Of a stretch of 64,000 nt of DNA, positions 47,100 to 59,800 are shown one piece after another. Under the pieces are notes generated by a model, which saw only the letters and a program-made list of their open reading frames with translations, was not told the DNA's origin and made no database searches. How positions within the stretch are numbered: the stretch's first letter is position 1; each line of letters begins with the position of its first letter. A program made the position numbers and the translations under genes. The DNA is from Liolophura sinensis (taxonomy: Eukaryota > Mollusca > Polyplacophora > Chitonida > Chitonidae), in contig NC_088302.1 in assembly GCF_032854445.1 (NCBI RefSeq), forward strand, positions 6,383,338-6,447,337, read 5' to 3'.

Positions 47100-47855
47100 T
47101 GAAAGAAGCCATATGCATTTTACACAGGGTACCTAAATACCATACGTGTAAATATTCACAGAACCTCCGGCGCTCTACTCAATGATTGTGTCTAATTCCA
47201 CTTAACCCGGGGCGTACGGGGCTAGGGATATATATTTATCGCGTTGAATTAGATGGCCCCATTAGCCAAAATCAGATGAAAGAGCGTCAAAACATATTGC
47301 AAATGTGATCTTTAATATTTTTTGGATTTATTTTTTTAAGAGAAAAGGGTATTTGAAAATATTTTTGTATGGTTAGTATGTGGGGCCAAGTTTTGGAATT
47401 TATCGTTGTTGCATAAAAATGTTCTAAATAAGGATTTGATGCTTGTCTAATAAATTTATTTCAGTGTTGTTTATATCGAAACATATGCATTTAACCTAAG
47501 TTATGATAATATTTATGAACATATTAAAAAATATAAACACGATCCAAATTGAGGTTTAATAGTTTGTTAGCTAAAAATGGCAAATTCTAGTGCAAAACTA
47601 TTATTAAACCTGTGTTACATCCTCATTTATGACGTTATTAAACAAAGACTTTAAATACCTAATTGTGGTCCCAAATACCCACCATACAAAAATTATTTTC
47701 AAATGTATTTTTCTCTTTAAGGAAAAATCGGAAAAAAACATTGAATACCACATTTAGGAATAACTTTTTGCACTCTTTCATCTGAACTTTATGTAATTTT
47801 TATGTTTTCTCCACCTTTAAAAAAGTAGCTCATCGACTTTCGAGAGGATTGAAAC
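47100..47855. other. No feature recognised
   Basis: AT-rich gap sequence between the two LINEs; no coding motif seen. Confidence 0.45.
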
Positions 47856-47859
47856 TATA

Positions 47860-48040
47860 TTCATTTATTTATTTACTTGATTGGTGTTTTACGCCATACT
47901 CAAGAATATTTCACTTGTATGACGGCGGCCAGCATTATGTTGGCAGGAAATTTACCACGACAGTCCGAAGGTTGTCGAGAGTCCTTCCGACGTTTGGCTG
48001 GAGAGAAAACCAGCATGAGCTAGACTTTAATTCACAGGCA
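47860..48040 (-). mobile_element. SINE, antisense, internally deleted
   Basis: Reversed tail (ttggtgttttacgccatact) and body (tatgacggcggccagcatta) are clear; about 20 bases of the gc-rich middle are replaced or lost (aggaaatttaccacgacagt), and the head region ends in ccagcatgagctagactt plus ttcacaggca. Confidence 0.8.
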
Positions 48041-48299
48041 CGGGATTTGGGGGTAATTTGTAATGGCGTTTTCCGCCCCTAATGAGGCTATGTACGCCAG
48101 CCAGCACTTGAAGCTCTTTACCTTTAATTTAAATAAAAATTCATTTGATATGGAAGAAAAAAATGTCTGTACTTCCATACATTAGGTGGCCATAATCATT
48201 TTATGCCATTTCTTTAGAACAGATAAAATGTATGGCATCGAGTCAGGAATACCTTGTTATGATATTTCATAGGGCAACACTGTTACTTAATTAAAACGA

Positions 48300-49240
48300 T
48301 GGATGCCGAGGGGCCGTAATTTCGCGTACAACAGATGGTGGGGATACGTGTGACGTAGACAATGACAAATACGATGGGGGATCGAGTCCTCCAGAAAACA
48401 CTCCTCGCAAAACCCTGCATAATGGAGACCAAATCTGAATAAGTACGGGTTGTTCAGCAGATTACCAGATAGAAGTCGAAATAATAGTATTTCATCCTGA
48501 CGACGATTAAGCGACAGGTCATAGCATAGACTAACAGATGCGTTACGGTCATGGAAAAACCTCCCTTTCTCAGATTCATCCCATTCGTTCTGCCAGATAC
48601 CTGTGAACTTCTTTACTGAACTAATTGCCTCTTTAAACGATAAAGGGATAGTGAGGGCTATATCAGATAACAGAAGAGCATGTTAAGCCAACTGGTTGGC
48701 CAGCTCGTTGCCAGGTATACCAATATGAGCCGGCACCCAGACAATCCACGGTAATTAGGCGTGGTAGGTAGATAAAGTATTTCGAATACTAGTGTTAGTG
48801 GTTTGTTCCCCAAAAACTTAACAAGATATTGTAAAGAAGACAGAGAGACCGTGAAAATAACAGCGCGGATTGGTCTTAGTTCCATCAAAAACTGGAAGGC
48901 ACTAATAACTGCAGTAAGTTCGGTAGTGAACACAGACAATATGTTTGTCAGTCTATAGGACTTGCTATACTTAATTTCTGGCACACAAAACGACGTTCCC
49001 ACTACACAAGTGTCAGGGCATTTAGATGCATCAGTATAGATTTGTAAATACTCCGACCAGTTAGACTGGATATGGTCTTTAGTACATAGTAAGGGTATGG
49101 CAGGATTATCAGACTTGTTAATCTTATTATGGAGATGGTGGATACATGTGGGGAGGCCAAATTCCATGTCGGAAAATGAGGTACAGAGGAGGACTCTGAG
49201 CTTAAATCAGTACATTGAATTGAAGCGGCCATTTTACTGG
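48300..49240 (-). pseudogene. RNase H and tail domain of the antisense LINE
   Basis: The open frame 49167-48658 (169 codons) reads IYTDASKCPDTCVVGTSFCV (first Asp), SVFTTELTAVISAFQFL (Glu) and VIFTVSLSSLQYLV, where the third acidic residue expected in 'FSDSLSS' is Val. Downstream, FTGIWQNEWDESEKGRFF and FCEECFLEDSIPHRICHC give the C-terminal C-x2-C...H-x3-C domain. Confidence 0.82.
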
Positions 49241-49585
49241 ATCTTTGAAAGATAGTACTGCATTGGGACGTATGTCACTCAAGCCGTCGTAATAGGAATT
49301 TTCGAGGATACGAGAAGCAGAGTTGTATTTATTCGCTTTAGGTCTTAACAAGAACCCGGTTGTTCGCATGCGCCGACGAATGTACAGGGGACATTCATGA
49401 CCGAATACCCGCATGACATTGAGCGGGTTCGTCCGCATTCCCCCTATTCAGATCCGCAGCGCCTCACACTGAATGACATCAAGTTTAGCCCTAAGGCTGT
49501 CACAGGCCGTCATATACCTCACAACACTAATCTAGCTTTGAGGCAACGATACAATAATAGGAGGCAATGCCTGTCAGCACCCCTT

Positions 49586-50222
49586 TCACTGCCAGACACA
49601 CCTCATTAAATTGATAACTTTCTTTACCATGGAGTCGATATGTTTAGACCAAGTGAGACGTGCATCAAGTATCACACCGAGATACCTGAAAGAGGACGAA
49701 AGCGTCACTGGACAGTTATTTAAGGTAATCTCAACATCTTTGATGACCTTCCTAGTAAATATAACAGCCTCAGTTTTCAGAGACAAGTACTTATACCCCC
49801 AGTTAAGACTCCATCTGTTTATGTCATCCAAGCCCTGCATTAAACAAAGACTATGCTTAGAAAACAATGCATCAGAAAGGTCAGCAATTGCAAAATTGAA
49901 TAAAGTTGGGGACAAAACACTGCCTTGGGGTACTCCGTTCCCCACAGGGACTGTTCGAGAATAATTTCGGCCAGTCCTGACCTTGATGAAACGGTCAGTG
50001 AGAAAGTCCTTAACCTACCCCAACATTCTGCCCCCAATACCCATACTTTGCATTTTAATTAAAACTCCCGTAGGCCAGACCATGTCGTAGGCTTTCTCTA
50101 TGCCCAAAAAACTGCAAATAGATACTTTTTTATATTACACAGAGCATTTCGGATATTGTTCTCTAGCGTGACAGCATGGTCTGTAGTGCATCGCCTGTTC
50201 CTGAATCCGCTCTGGACAGGAC
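49586..50222 (-). pseudogene. RT core of the antisense LINE, motif C missing
   Basis: Motif A reads GIEKAYDMVW, with Gly where the catalytic Asp is expected, plus a nearby one-base loss. Motif B is intact (GNGVPQGSVLSPTLFNFAIA). The sequence then goes from DALFSKHSL directly to CLMQGLDDINRWSLNWGYKY, so the FADD box and roughly 20-25 residues after it are deleted. RYLGVILDARLTWSKHID shows that the downstream part is preserved. Confidence 0.82.
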
Positions 50223-51271
50223 TAAAAATGTAAATGCAGTAGTCGACTATTTATTATCTTCTCCATCACTTTACACAGCGTAGCAGTAAGGGCAATAGGC
50301 CTGCATGACGAGGGCACTGAGAGATCTTTATCAGGCTTAGGTATAAGGACAACAACAGCCCGCTTCCACTGAGAGGGAAGTTTTATGTTAGCCCACATGG
50401 TGTTATATAAGAGAAGTAATACAACGACACAATGCTCTGGCAGATTACGTGTCATGGAGTACCTGATGACATCCTCTCCTGGGGAGGAATCTGAAGATGC
50501 TGCAATGGACTGTTTTAGTTCTAGAAGAGAGAAATCGTCATTAAGTGGAGAATCATCAAATATAACATTAGTAAAGGGATGTAACTCTTCCATTTCTGCT
50601 TTGTGAGGAATAAAGCCCGGTGGATAATTACGGGAGGTGGAGACAAATGAAAAAATATCGGCTAATATGTAGCTTTTATGAGAATTAGTGACAACTGACA
50701 TCATGTTGTCGGGGTAGAGACAGATCCGCCTTTCCCACTTATTGATCTGATTTGAGCCCACACGGATTTCAGAGTTGTTTGCTCTTTCAAATTGGGACCA
50801 AAATGATGCCAGTGGTCTTTCTGGCTGCGCTTGATTATACGCTTGTCTTGAAACGATGTCTTGGTAAAGGCGCGTTCTGTGGACACGGTTTTTAAGACGC
50901 TTGCTTTCTTTAATTGCCCTAGAGCAATCGTCATTCCACCAAGGGACGGGCATTTTATTGTAAATCCCACCTAACTTGGGGATAGCCCTGGTGGTATTAA
51001 TAGCACTGACAATATTATCACAAAATTTGTTTATATCATTATCAGTGGAAATGTCTGAGAACGATTTAATACATTCTTTTTGGTAGAGAGGCCAGTTGGC
51101 AGGTTTGAAACTCCAACTTTGAGTGTGACCGACTTGGTTAACATGAGGGGAAAAATTACACGCGGCTAAAATGGGGAGGTTGTTACCGCCACATGGAGAA
51201 GTGGTATCGACTGACCAATCGAACGACAAACTTATGTCGGATGAGCATAACGTAAGGTCAAGGTGAGACAC
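50222..51271 (-). pseudogene. Long open part: endonuclease C-terminus to RT N-terminus
   Basis: This is the longest open frame in the window, 349 codons. It starts in the endonuclease C-terminus (MSHLDLTLCSSDISLSFDWS), where the SDH catalytic box is replaced (CGGNNLPIL). It passes the linker (MPVPWWNDDCSRAIKESKRL) and enters the reverse transcriptase (LPSQWKRAVVVLIPKPDKDL, SCRPIALTATLCKVMEKIIN). Lack of stops across a kilobase suggests a younger age than the LINE at 4.2-8.9 kb. Confidence 0.88.
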
Positions 51272-51299
51272 ATTGCCTGAGTACGGGTCTATACGAGTG

Positions 51300-51770
51300 C
51301 CCGTCCCATCATTAACTACACAAATGTTGTAATCATCGATTCACTTAGAGACGGTCTTTTCCCATTACAGTTGGTGGTAGCACTACCCCAAATCGGACCT
51401 TAGGCATTAAAATCCCCGCACAAAATAAACGAAGAGCAACGAGTAGTGATATATGTTTACAAGGCCTTGCTATATTAATAAATTGGGCCTCAATATTTTT
51501 AAGCTTTGGGGGGGGGGGGCGGTAATTTCAGAATATGAAATGGCATGTTTAAGTAACATGGCAATGCATCCCTTGTCCCTTACATCCCTGTCAATTCTGG
51601 TTATAAAATACCCGGGGTACGTTAAACTGAGGTGTGACTTTAAGAATGTTTCTTGTGAATATGTGACAACATATGGAGAAGGATTCATACTGAAAATTTA
51701 AAACTTAAATTCCTGTCCGTGCGTGCCAGTGTCTCTTGTGTTATGATAAAGCAGATGAAAAGCCATTGTT
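51300..51770 (-). pseudogene. Endonuclease N-terminal part of the antisense LINE
   Basis: Frames give MAFHLLYHNTRDTGTHGQEF at the start (about 51765), TYSQETFLKSHLSLTYPGYF with the catalytic Glu (51688 onwards), and ILCGDFNA about 51400. A G12 run at 51508-51519 sits inside the coding region and shifts the frame. Confidence 0.75.
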
Positions 51771-52269
51771 GTAGAATAAAGCAGGGTAAGATATAGATAC
51801 AAGCTGGTGAGAGCATACATTATCAAGTTTGGACCCAAAACGGGCCTGGGTGGTGCGGAGTTTTTCTCAGACGAAGGTCTTGTTGTCATTGAGGTTAAAA
51901 ACCTTTAGCATAATTTCAGCAAATAAGGCAATGGTACGAGTAGCCATATTAAAGGGCATATCTTCGGATTGTGTGAAGGAGGTGGATTCAGTTTGAGTTG
52001 AAGCAGACTTCACGGTTTGACACGTTTAAACAGAGTTGATTGTGGTTGGTTATACTGAACACGATGGTGAGATATCATCACCTTCTATCAACGCTCTCGC
52101 TGCAGGACCCTCAGGGTACAGCCGTCTATCGTCATATCTTACATTCTCGGGGCGTCAGAAAACGAGATCATCCGAGATATGCCGACGAGTGACCGTGAGA
52201 ATCGCAGTTGACACTCACTGGTCTATCTTAGTTTTTGCAATCCTCAAAGTCATGGTCGCCTGAACACCT

Positions 52270-52905
52270 CGGATATCTTCGCTTGTCCCTGCATGAAGTC
52301 GAAATATGTCCGTAGGCCTGGCATTTGAAACAGCAAAGAACCGTGGAATGTGGGTTCGTAACCTAAAGTAACTTCAGTGGGTCATTCCACCAGGGCGAAA
52401 TACAGCAATATGCATGAAGTTTTAGTTTTTCTTTGCCATTATACATTCTTTCAACTTTAACACACTCTTTAAAACATCATCTTCTGTTAACTCTTCCCCC
52501 ACCCTATGTATAACTCCCCGAACAGAATTGGTCGATGACTGCAGCCTACATTGTATATCGCTTCCCCTAAGAGTATTTAAACCTAGAGCTTTTTTAACTT
52601 GTGCAGGACCTAAACACATAATTAAGAGATCTTTGGTACCATACTTCTTGACTTCCATGATATTACCTATAGCTTGTTGTATAGCTTGGCCAAACTTTAT
52701 ATTACTCCAATCCGAAATTTGTAGACCCCCCATAGCAGTTATAATGACATTGTGACTGTTTTGGTTAGTTCTCTTGCTCGATTGCTTTATTTTCCCACCC
52801 GAGTTGGTTCGTTGAACGGATAAATTACGGCTGCGTCTGGCATTTGCACGAGTCTGTAAACATTCCATCAAGATTTCCTCACCCTCCTAGGGGTCGTCCA
52901 TGTCG
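52270..52905 (-). pseudogene. ORF1 of the antisense LINE
   Basis: An atg at 52905 is followed by a stop at codon 5; the frame then stays open from 52871 to 52422 (149 codons) with NSHNVIITAMGG and SDIQCRLQSSTNSVRGVIHR. The knuckle CFKCQAYGHISTSC (C-x2-C-x4-H-x4-C) follows in another frame at about 52340, then a second, damaged one. Confidence 0.8.
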
Positions 52906-52910
52906 TTAAT

Positions 52911-53395
52911 TAAGGCGTGGATAATTATAGCGATATAGGTGAACAGAGACAAAGAAAGCTATTACGTAATGACTGTTAGAGAGGTACAAAGGTGCCACCC
53001 GAGAGATGTTCCGTGCTGTGGACAGAACAAAAGGCGCTCTGTTACAGTGTGACAAAAGAGTAACAGTGCTATTACATGCTTCACATATGTACAGTATACC
53101 GTCATTCTTAAGGTATAGGGAACTATAGCCCTGCTCTACACAGAGATATTTGCTACAGACTATAATTTGCTATCTATTCCAATACTTGTTTTAGGAAACA
53201 GCTCTACCACAAATGTATACACGTATTTACAAAATTATATGTTTGAACTCAAATATTTACAAGACATATACACAGGGTTAGTATTAGCTAAGAGATAATA
53301 TAGTAATAGCCTCGATACTGGCAAAACGGCCTAGACAATGGGCGACTACACGATACCACGTCTTAACCCGGTCAGCGTTCCTATCAATCTTTCGG
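52911..53395. other. No feature recognised
   Basis: No coding motif or repeat seen on either strand. Confidence 0.45.
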
Positions 53396-53457
53396 ACTAA
53401 TCACAGGCCGCGAATTGGTGAGAGACCCTTTGATCATTGCGCCGCGCTGGCACACAA
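53396..53457 (-). mobile_element. SINE tRNA-like head only
   Basis: The reverse complement reads gccagcgcggcgcaatgatc, then gtctctcaccaattcgcggc, the head of the SINE whose full form is at 55295-55517. No body is attached. Confidence 0.65.
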
Positions 53458-55290
53458 CCATCTAAACCATTGAGGACCCACTCCAAAGTTAAACATGGCA
53501 CGATGACTTTACAGTAAGGAATATTGTCCAAACATGTCAACACGTGTCGTCTGAATAAGGCTCTTGATAGGATACTGGTTATGACCAGAGGGAATGATAT
53601 CCAAATTTAGCCAGCCCTTTTGAGTAATGAAATAATTGGCCGTATAACGACATAAATTGCCACATTTGGGTGTACAGGTACGTAACCATACTTTTTTCAA
53701 ACAAAAAAATGTGTTCTAACATAGCCACTCTGCGTTCGAAATTGCAGACACACTCAAAAAGTCCCAAGTGTCGGGCATTGATTACCTCAGGTTTTGAATA
53801 CCTCGGGTTTTCTATCCCTTTACATCTGTCTGTCGTGATTTGCAGAAATGAAGTGTGTATAACCAATTTGCTGTCCTATTTTACGTTGGCTGTTTAAACT
53901 AACTGCCTGGTTACATTGTCTTAGGAAACGATTAAAATTGTCATTGTTACAGGAAGAACTTCTTTCTATCCTTCCAGGTTTACCGAGGAGAGGAATTATT
54001 ATTCTAAAGACATTACTTTAAATTTTTACCCACAAAGCGTGATCACTAAAAGGCACATTGTTCCTGGGTGTATTTTGTATCATCTCCCCTTTAATAATAA
54101 CCGCTTTTGTTGTCGGCTTACGGCTAAAATCACTTTGTATCTGTCAGTAAACGTCTCCATGGAATGCATGATCGTTATTTTATTGTCCCATTGTTGATAT
54201 TTACAGATCATTTTTCTCGACTGATCAGTTTTGCGAGTCCCAGTCTGTGGACTCCCCAGATGTTAAGACGTTCTCTTCATTTACTTGGCTGAGTATGTGT
54301 GCCAATCAGTTTTGTACATGATAGGAACGATTCATCATTGAATTCTAAAATTCTGTGAAGTAAATGAAGCTAGCATCAGTCTCAAAAAACGCATGTTTCC
54401 TGTCTTTGTCTTACAGACTTTTTCCAGTCCATCGAGCCGTCTGTTTATTCTGCCTCTTCCTGAAGATTGCCAGTTTTTATTGTCAGTGAGCCATATCTTG
54501 CGTGTGTCCATGTCAGCAAAACTCCTGAGTATATGTTCAGTTGTTTCACCTAACGTTCTTACTGCCTGCCTCTTCTCAGACATATGTCAAGCAATGTCAG
54601 TTTTATTTCCGGATCTCTGAGATTAATGAAGCCGGCTGGTCGATTTGGTTCCAGAGGGTGCCACGGGTAGGCAATTCAACTAGCGGTAAAATGACCGGAT
54701 AAACATAACGATTGCCATATCCTGCTGCGGATCTAGTTCACTAATTTTGGTGAATTTGTCGTTGGTTTTTTTTTTTGGGGTGGGGGGGGAGGGGTGGCCT
54801 GCCTTTTTAGTATCTATATGGGCTTAGCTGGGGTTTTTATGTGTTGTACATCCTTTCAAGGTTACCGCCAGGTGTACATTAGTGCATACTATTTGAGACT
54901 TGCGGGAGGGTGGGGGGGGGGGGGAGGGGGGGGAATTCATTGAAAGAATTTCAAAGAAAATGATTTCTTTTCAACTGTCAATACTGTTCCGTGGTTACAT
55001 TTTATAGAATAACAAATTTTTGCAGGCCAAATCTCCATTTGCATTTTCAGTGCCTTGTTTAGATGCAACACTGCGGCAGTTTTGGTAAAGTCAGATTGGA
55101 ACACAATAAGTGCATAATGTGACTATATCATTGAACACTGATCTGGTGTAAATCAATACTGCTAAACCATAGAGGTAGAATCTAGTTGATCCACTGAACA
55201 GAGGCTGATGTAGCCACCAAACTATTTCAACTTTTTGGATCTGTGTTGTGAAAACAAAGTATTTGATTATTCCTCCTGACTCTATTTCAT
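53458..55290. other. No gene; G-rich tracts
   Basis: Two G-rich tracts occur at 54777-54797 and 54904-54933. A minus-strand frame at 54335-54583 contains LGETTEHILRSFADMD, faintly like the C-terminal Cys/His tail of LINEs, but is unsupported otherwise. Confidence 0.45.
54904..54933 (+). repeat. G-tract, potential G-quadruplex
   Basis: About thirty bases that are all G except for single a and t interruptions, giving at least four runs of three or more G. The motif meets the usual G-quadruplex sequence rule; folding is inferred only. Confidence 0.8.
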
Positions 55291-55294
55291 TTAG

Positions 55295-55517
55295 GCGCGC
55301 CAGCGCGGCGCAGTGATCTTGAGTCCTCTAACAAACGTGGTCGATGTGAGTTCAACGTCCACCTCACGCTGGCTTCCTCTCCTGCCGTACATGGGATTGT
55401 CTCGGATTTCCTTCGGGTTCTGCACGGTTTCCTTCTACTATACTGCTGGTCACCGTCGTATAAGTGAAATTATCTTGAGTACGACGTAAAACACCAATCA
55501 AATAAATAACTAAATAC
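55295..55517 (+). mobile_element. SINE, nearly complete, sense
   Basis: The head (gcgccagcgcggcgcagtga) leads to a B-box-like gtgagttcaacgtcc, then gctggcttcctctcctgccg, a diverged body and the tail tacgacgtaaaacaccaatc plus aaataaat repeats. It defines the sense orientation used for the other copies. Confidence 0.82.
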
Positions 55518-55829
55518 ATTTTTTTTGGCAATTCATCTTCAGACTTTGTTTACACTTTGTTTTCAGATTGTTTGTTTCCTAATTTGATTTCGAAAGACAC
55601 GCAAGCATTTTTAGCGATGGTTTATCATCTGACATTAAAAATAATACATATGATATTAGAAACAACTCATCGATAAAATTATTTCTATCTCAAGGGAAAT
55701 TTACAGACCAATACATTTGCATAATAATTATTTCTGTTTATTTTCTGCGCTGAAAAGGAAAAGTTATCTCTTTGAAGAATTAAGATTAATGGGGGAAAGT
55801 CAGCTTGTTACGATAAACATAAAACCAGA

Positions 55830-56062
55830 AATAAATTTAAACAACAAGCAGAACTCAAGGTATGGCAAGATTTCATCAGTTGTCTAAAGGCTATGCATAG
55901 ACACACAATAAATTTAAACAAAAACAGAACTCAAGGTATGAGAAGATTTCATCAGTTCTCTAAAAGCTATGCATAAACACACAATAAATTTAAACAAAAA
56001 GCAGAACTCAAGGTATGGCAAGATTTCATCAGTTCTCTAAAAGCTATGCATAAACACACAAC
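55830..56062. repeat. 76-77-bp tandem repeat, three copies
   Basis: Units starting aataaatttaaac at 55830, 55907 and 55983 contain cagaactcaaggtatg, agatttcatcagtt and ctatgcata in order and end in acacac. Copies two and three are closer to each other than to copy one. Confidence 0.93.
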
Positions 56063-56621
56063 AGTTTTATGCCAGAATACACCTAGTGGAAAACAAAGCA
56101 AAAAAATTCCTCTTCTAAATGTTCAAAAAAAATAAAACAACAGTAATACAATCAGTTACAGACTGATTGTCACAAAAACCATATCCCGATTTATAAATAG
56201 TCTTTTCCGTTTCATGTGGACGAGCACTTCTGCACGCGAAAAATGGAGTAAAACATGAGATTATAGTCTTTGCTCTCCTACCTTTTAAGTAATACCAAAG
56301 CAGTCGAGGTTTACAGAACCCTGGATTTTGATCTCAATTGCACTTTACTGGTCATATCCCAACGACGTCATATAGAAGGAATCACGTTCTTTGGTACCTG
56401 AACACAGCGGTTATTGCGGTCCTGTGGGGTTTGTTCCGTTCTTCGCTCGTCATCGTCCTGAATTCTTTGCTTATACAACACTGCGATCCCGTTCATCCAG
56501 TCTGTTAGGCACGTCTTTGTATAGTTACGTGATCTTAAATTATTGGTCTTCATTCTTCGGTAAAATTTTCAGTCATCGATGCATACATATATATAGGCAT
56601 TATCGGCCTTCGTCAAATTGT

Positions 56622-56775
56622 GCAAGGTACTTGAGAAGGTCTGGCAACAACCAGCGGATTGTCGTGGGTTTCTCGCGGGCATTGTCCGGTTTCCACCCAC
56701 CATAATCCTGGCCGCCGTTGTATAAGTGAAATTTTCTTTAGTGCGGCGTAAAATACCAATTAAATAAATATTTAA
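56622..56775 (+). mobile_element. SINE body and tail, sense
   Basis: Includes ggcaacaaccagcggattgt, tgtccggtttccacccacca, gtataagtgaaattttcttt and the tail taaaataccaattaaataaa. After the tail comes gtgcacgaaggagttcttcc, a flank shared with the copy near 40483. Confidence 0.8.
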
Positions 56776-56839
56776 ATAAACTCGTGCACGAAGGAGTTCT
56801 TCCTGTTAGAGGACATGTCGGAAATAGCGATCGTCGGCT

Positions 56840-59800
56840 TCGCCACCGGGGGTCTCCTTTCATAGCTATCAAAAACATTGTGCGGTTGTCCCTTATAGTT
56901 TATGGTTCATCGGTTGACATTTTGCGATCACACTGCGACCGTTTGTAGGTCAATACGTTCACCGTTTCCGTTCTGCATGGGTTTATTAAATAGTAACCGA
57001 ACCGTAGAGCACTGTGCCCAAGGCCCGTTTAACGCAGTTCCCTCCGTATCTAGATATTTAGAAAGATGTAAAATCCCTGCAGATGTCTAAATCAAAAGAT
57101 ATGTATCAGCCCTCTTCTACAAAGGATTTCTTCTTGTGTACGAGAAGGAAAGTTAAAAACATAGTATTGCATTTATTCATATCAATATACATCAGTGCCA
57201 CGCAATACATTCGACCGGAGGGAAAATATGTTAACAACAACTTGGTGTTCACTTGCTGACTCATTTCACGCTGAGCTCGCAGATACCAAGAATAACTTTT
57301 GTAGGATTAAGAACAGTTGTAAACTTGTATTTTGCTTGATAAAAGTTTTGGGCGTTCATTGCATATGCCAGAAGGGATGTTATCTGGTTGGATAATTTTG
57401 CTGGTTTTCAGCTTTTACATTTAGCCTTCCATGGGGATTTCCCAGGGGTAACCTTGAAGAACAGACTATGCAGCAATAAGCCATACTAGTGCGTTATTAA
57501 CTTAAAGCACATTATCTTGTTAATGTGTGAGGGTTTCTGGTAAAAAAAGGTTACATTTTTGGCTTCTGCCTTTGTTTCCAACTCTCCGTCAGCGTTGAAA
57601 GTATTTTTATGTTTACTCCGTCAAATTTGTCCCACGTGTTCGTGAGTGGCGAAGTGTGGCGACGAGAAATTTCGAGATTTATTATAACTGTGACATTAAA
57701 GTAAATGTTCTTTCCACATCTTTTCGCTTGAATGTAGTTTTAATAGAATAATTACGTCTTTAAAAGTACAGTATAAACAACTTAAATGTCAGACTTTATA
57801 CTGCACTCACATTAGGCAATTTCATACACAAACATTCTACGGAAATATGTTAAAGTTGATGACTCCTCGAAAGGAATATTAGTATCGACCTTTCTCGTGT
57901 ACTTGAACTCGGAGCTTGAGAGTCGTGTTAGAAAGGTAAAGGTAACATTGAAGCTTTTACAAAGTTGCTATCGTTTGTTTCATATTGTCACATTTTTATG
58001 GAAAAAAACACAGAAGTGGCGGAATGATTAGGGCGTGACACCTCGTCGATAATATCTTAGCCATATCGCTAAGAAGAGAAGATAAAGGGGATATTGACTT
58101 TTCAAAATGCACTGGTCAACTATATTTCTTGCAATTTTTTCCAGTGTCTGGAATGTAACATCCGAATTATCAATAACACGCCTAATTTTGGTAAGCATAT
58201 TAGGTGTCATGGGATTTAAGAGAAAAAACATTTTTAAGAGCCACATGTACGCCTTTTTAGTGCATTTACACTTCAATTACAAGTGTGGTTTGTATTATGT
58301 TGACTATAACAATGAAACATGGATACAAGATAAAGTACAAAAGGGAGGTAATGTATGGAGTATCTCGAACGGCGTTACACTGTGCTGGGGTCCACAGCTA
58401 CTGTATATAGCAGAAATAGGTGGATGATATCTTATACTTATCAAACAGGATATGTCAAGCATACAACAAATTAATTGAAAGTAATGGACATGTAATATTC
58501 GTAATGACGTGGCACTATGGCATACGCCATTCGAAAACACACCTGTTTATACGGCAGTTACAAACAGCTCAGCAATGGTTACAAGACCCCCCGTATATTA
58601 AAATCAACAACTGTTGGCAATATTACACTTAATACATATCAATATCACATACGTCTCTTCGTACGATACGTATGATTTACCCACAGTTAAGTGTTGTAAA
58701 CCCTAACAACATGTTCACATATGGCAGTGTCAGAAACCGGGTTTGGATTACCGTCAACAGCAGTTTAGGTAGCTGGTGCCCTTCGGCAAAACATATCGAA
58801 GTTCCCCCAATATCCAGCATGCCACTGAGTTTTGAATAATTATGACGTCACCCGAGGCAATGAGTTCTTGCCACCGAAACCGTTGTTTTCTAAAATGTTG
58901 TTTAACATTATGATAGTGAGTATCGCTGGTTTAACAGACAGCTGAATGTAGGCCACTGGTTAAAAGAAACCATTATTATAGATCTAAACAAGCCTATTTT
59001 AGCGATGAGATTTAATTCAATTTACCATTATAATGTACAGGGTCAAATTTTACTGAGCCGCTATTTGTCACTATATTATTAAGTAAATCTCAAAGGCCAC
59101 ATTGATAAAGATACCCTTGGCAAATATTCCAATTTCATATGCGGATTGATGGGTTGTTTTCCCACGAGGTCCAGTAAGACATCACATGCGCGGCTTTCGC
59201 CTCAACAATGAACCACACTAGTGGGCAGTCAGGGAATCGCATTGCATTATGCTGAGTGAAGTTCTGGAAAGTGTCCATGAGCTGTGCAGAGCTCCTTAGA
59301 AAGCACAATGGACCCAAATTACCAAGTACCTACGAAGAAGTTGTTATACTTTATAAATGGAAGGCCAGGTCCCATGTGATGCATGTAACAACTTTCGAAA
59401 CTTCCTGGACGGTTTGCTCAATGTTGATTGTATGGATGGAAGGCCATGAGCTTTGAGTTGTACTAGGAACTGGTATAAATACTAAAGAAAATTTTACTTA
59501 TTGATCAGATTGGATAAAAGGGTGTGGGTAACATGAGCGTCTGGAGTAAACCAGGTCATGTCACTTACAGACTTCTTGACTTGAAGTGGATACAGGCCAG
59601 CAATCAAATTACTCACGGTTATAACGACTGGCGCGACGACTACAATCCCCCGCCCACTCCCACTCCACTTCCGACTGCCACATTTGTGTTGTTTTTTTCT
59701 CCGTAATCCAGAACATTATGGGCCAAATGTAGCATAAAAATAAACATCCAGCGCCAAAACTTTGTCATTATTATACGTGGTTTTCTGAGTCGTGGTCAGC

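Larger units (their letters stand above)
48300..52910 (-). mobile_element. RNase H LINE, antisense copy (RT active site deleted)
   Basis: Minus-strand order: ORF1 start at about 52905, zinc knuckle near 52370-52270, endonuclease start near 51770, endonuclease and RT N-terminal region to 50222, RT to 49586, thumb and RNase H to 48658, and a Cys/His tail domain to about 48300. It parallels 41990-46430 box by box, so the two copies are one family or close sisters, and their 3' ends face each other across about 1.9 kb. The far 3' boundary is unclear (48100-48300). Confidence 0.87.

Noticed and set aside
54335-54583. LGETTEHILRS-like string resembling the Cys/His tail of LINEs
   Set aside because: No other LINE domain is found nearby and the flanking cysteines are missing.
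55830-56062. CRISPR-like array
   Set aside because: The whole unit repeats with no unique spacers; it is a simple tandem repeat in eukaryotic DNA.
58028-58427. Overlapping 82- and 106-codon frames on opposite strands, the plus one with a hydrophobic start
   Set aside because: The hydrophobic start could mimic a signal peptide, but nothing downstream is recognisable and both strands are equally open.
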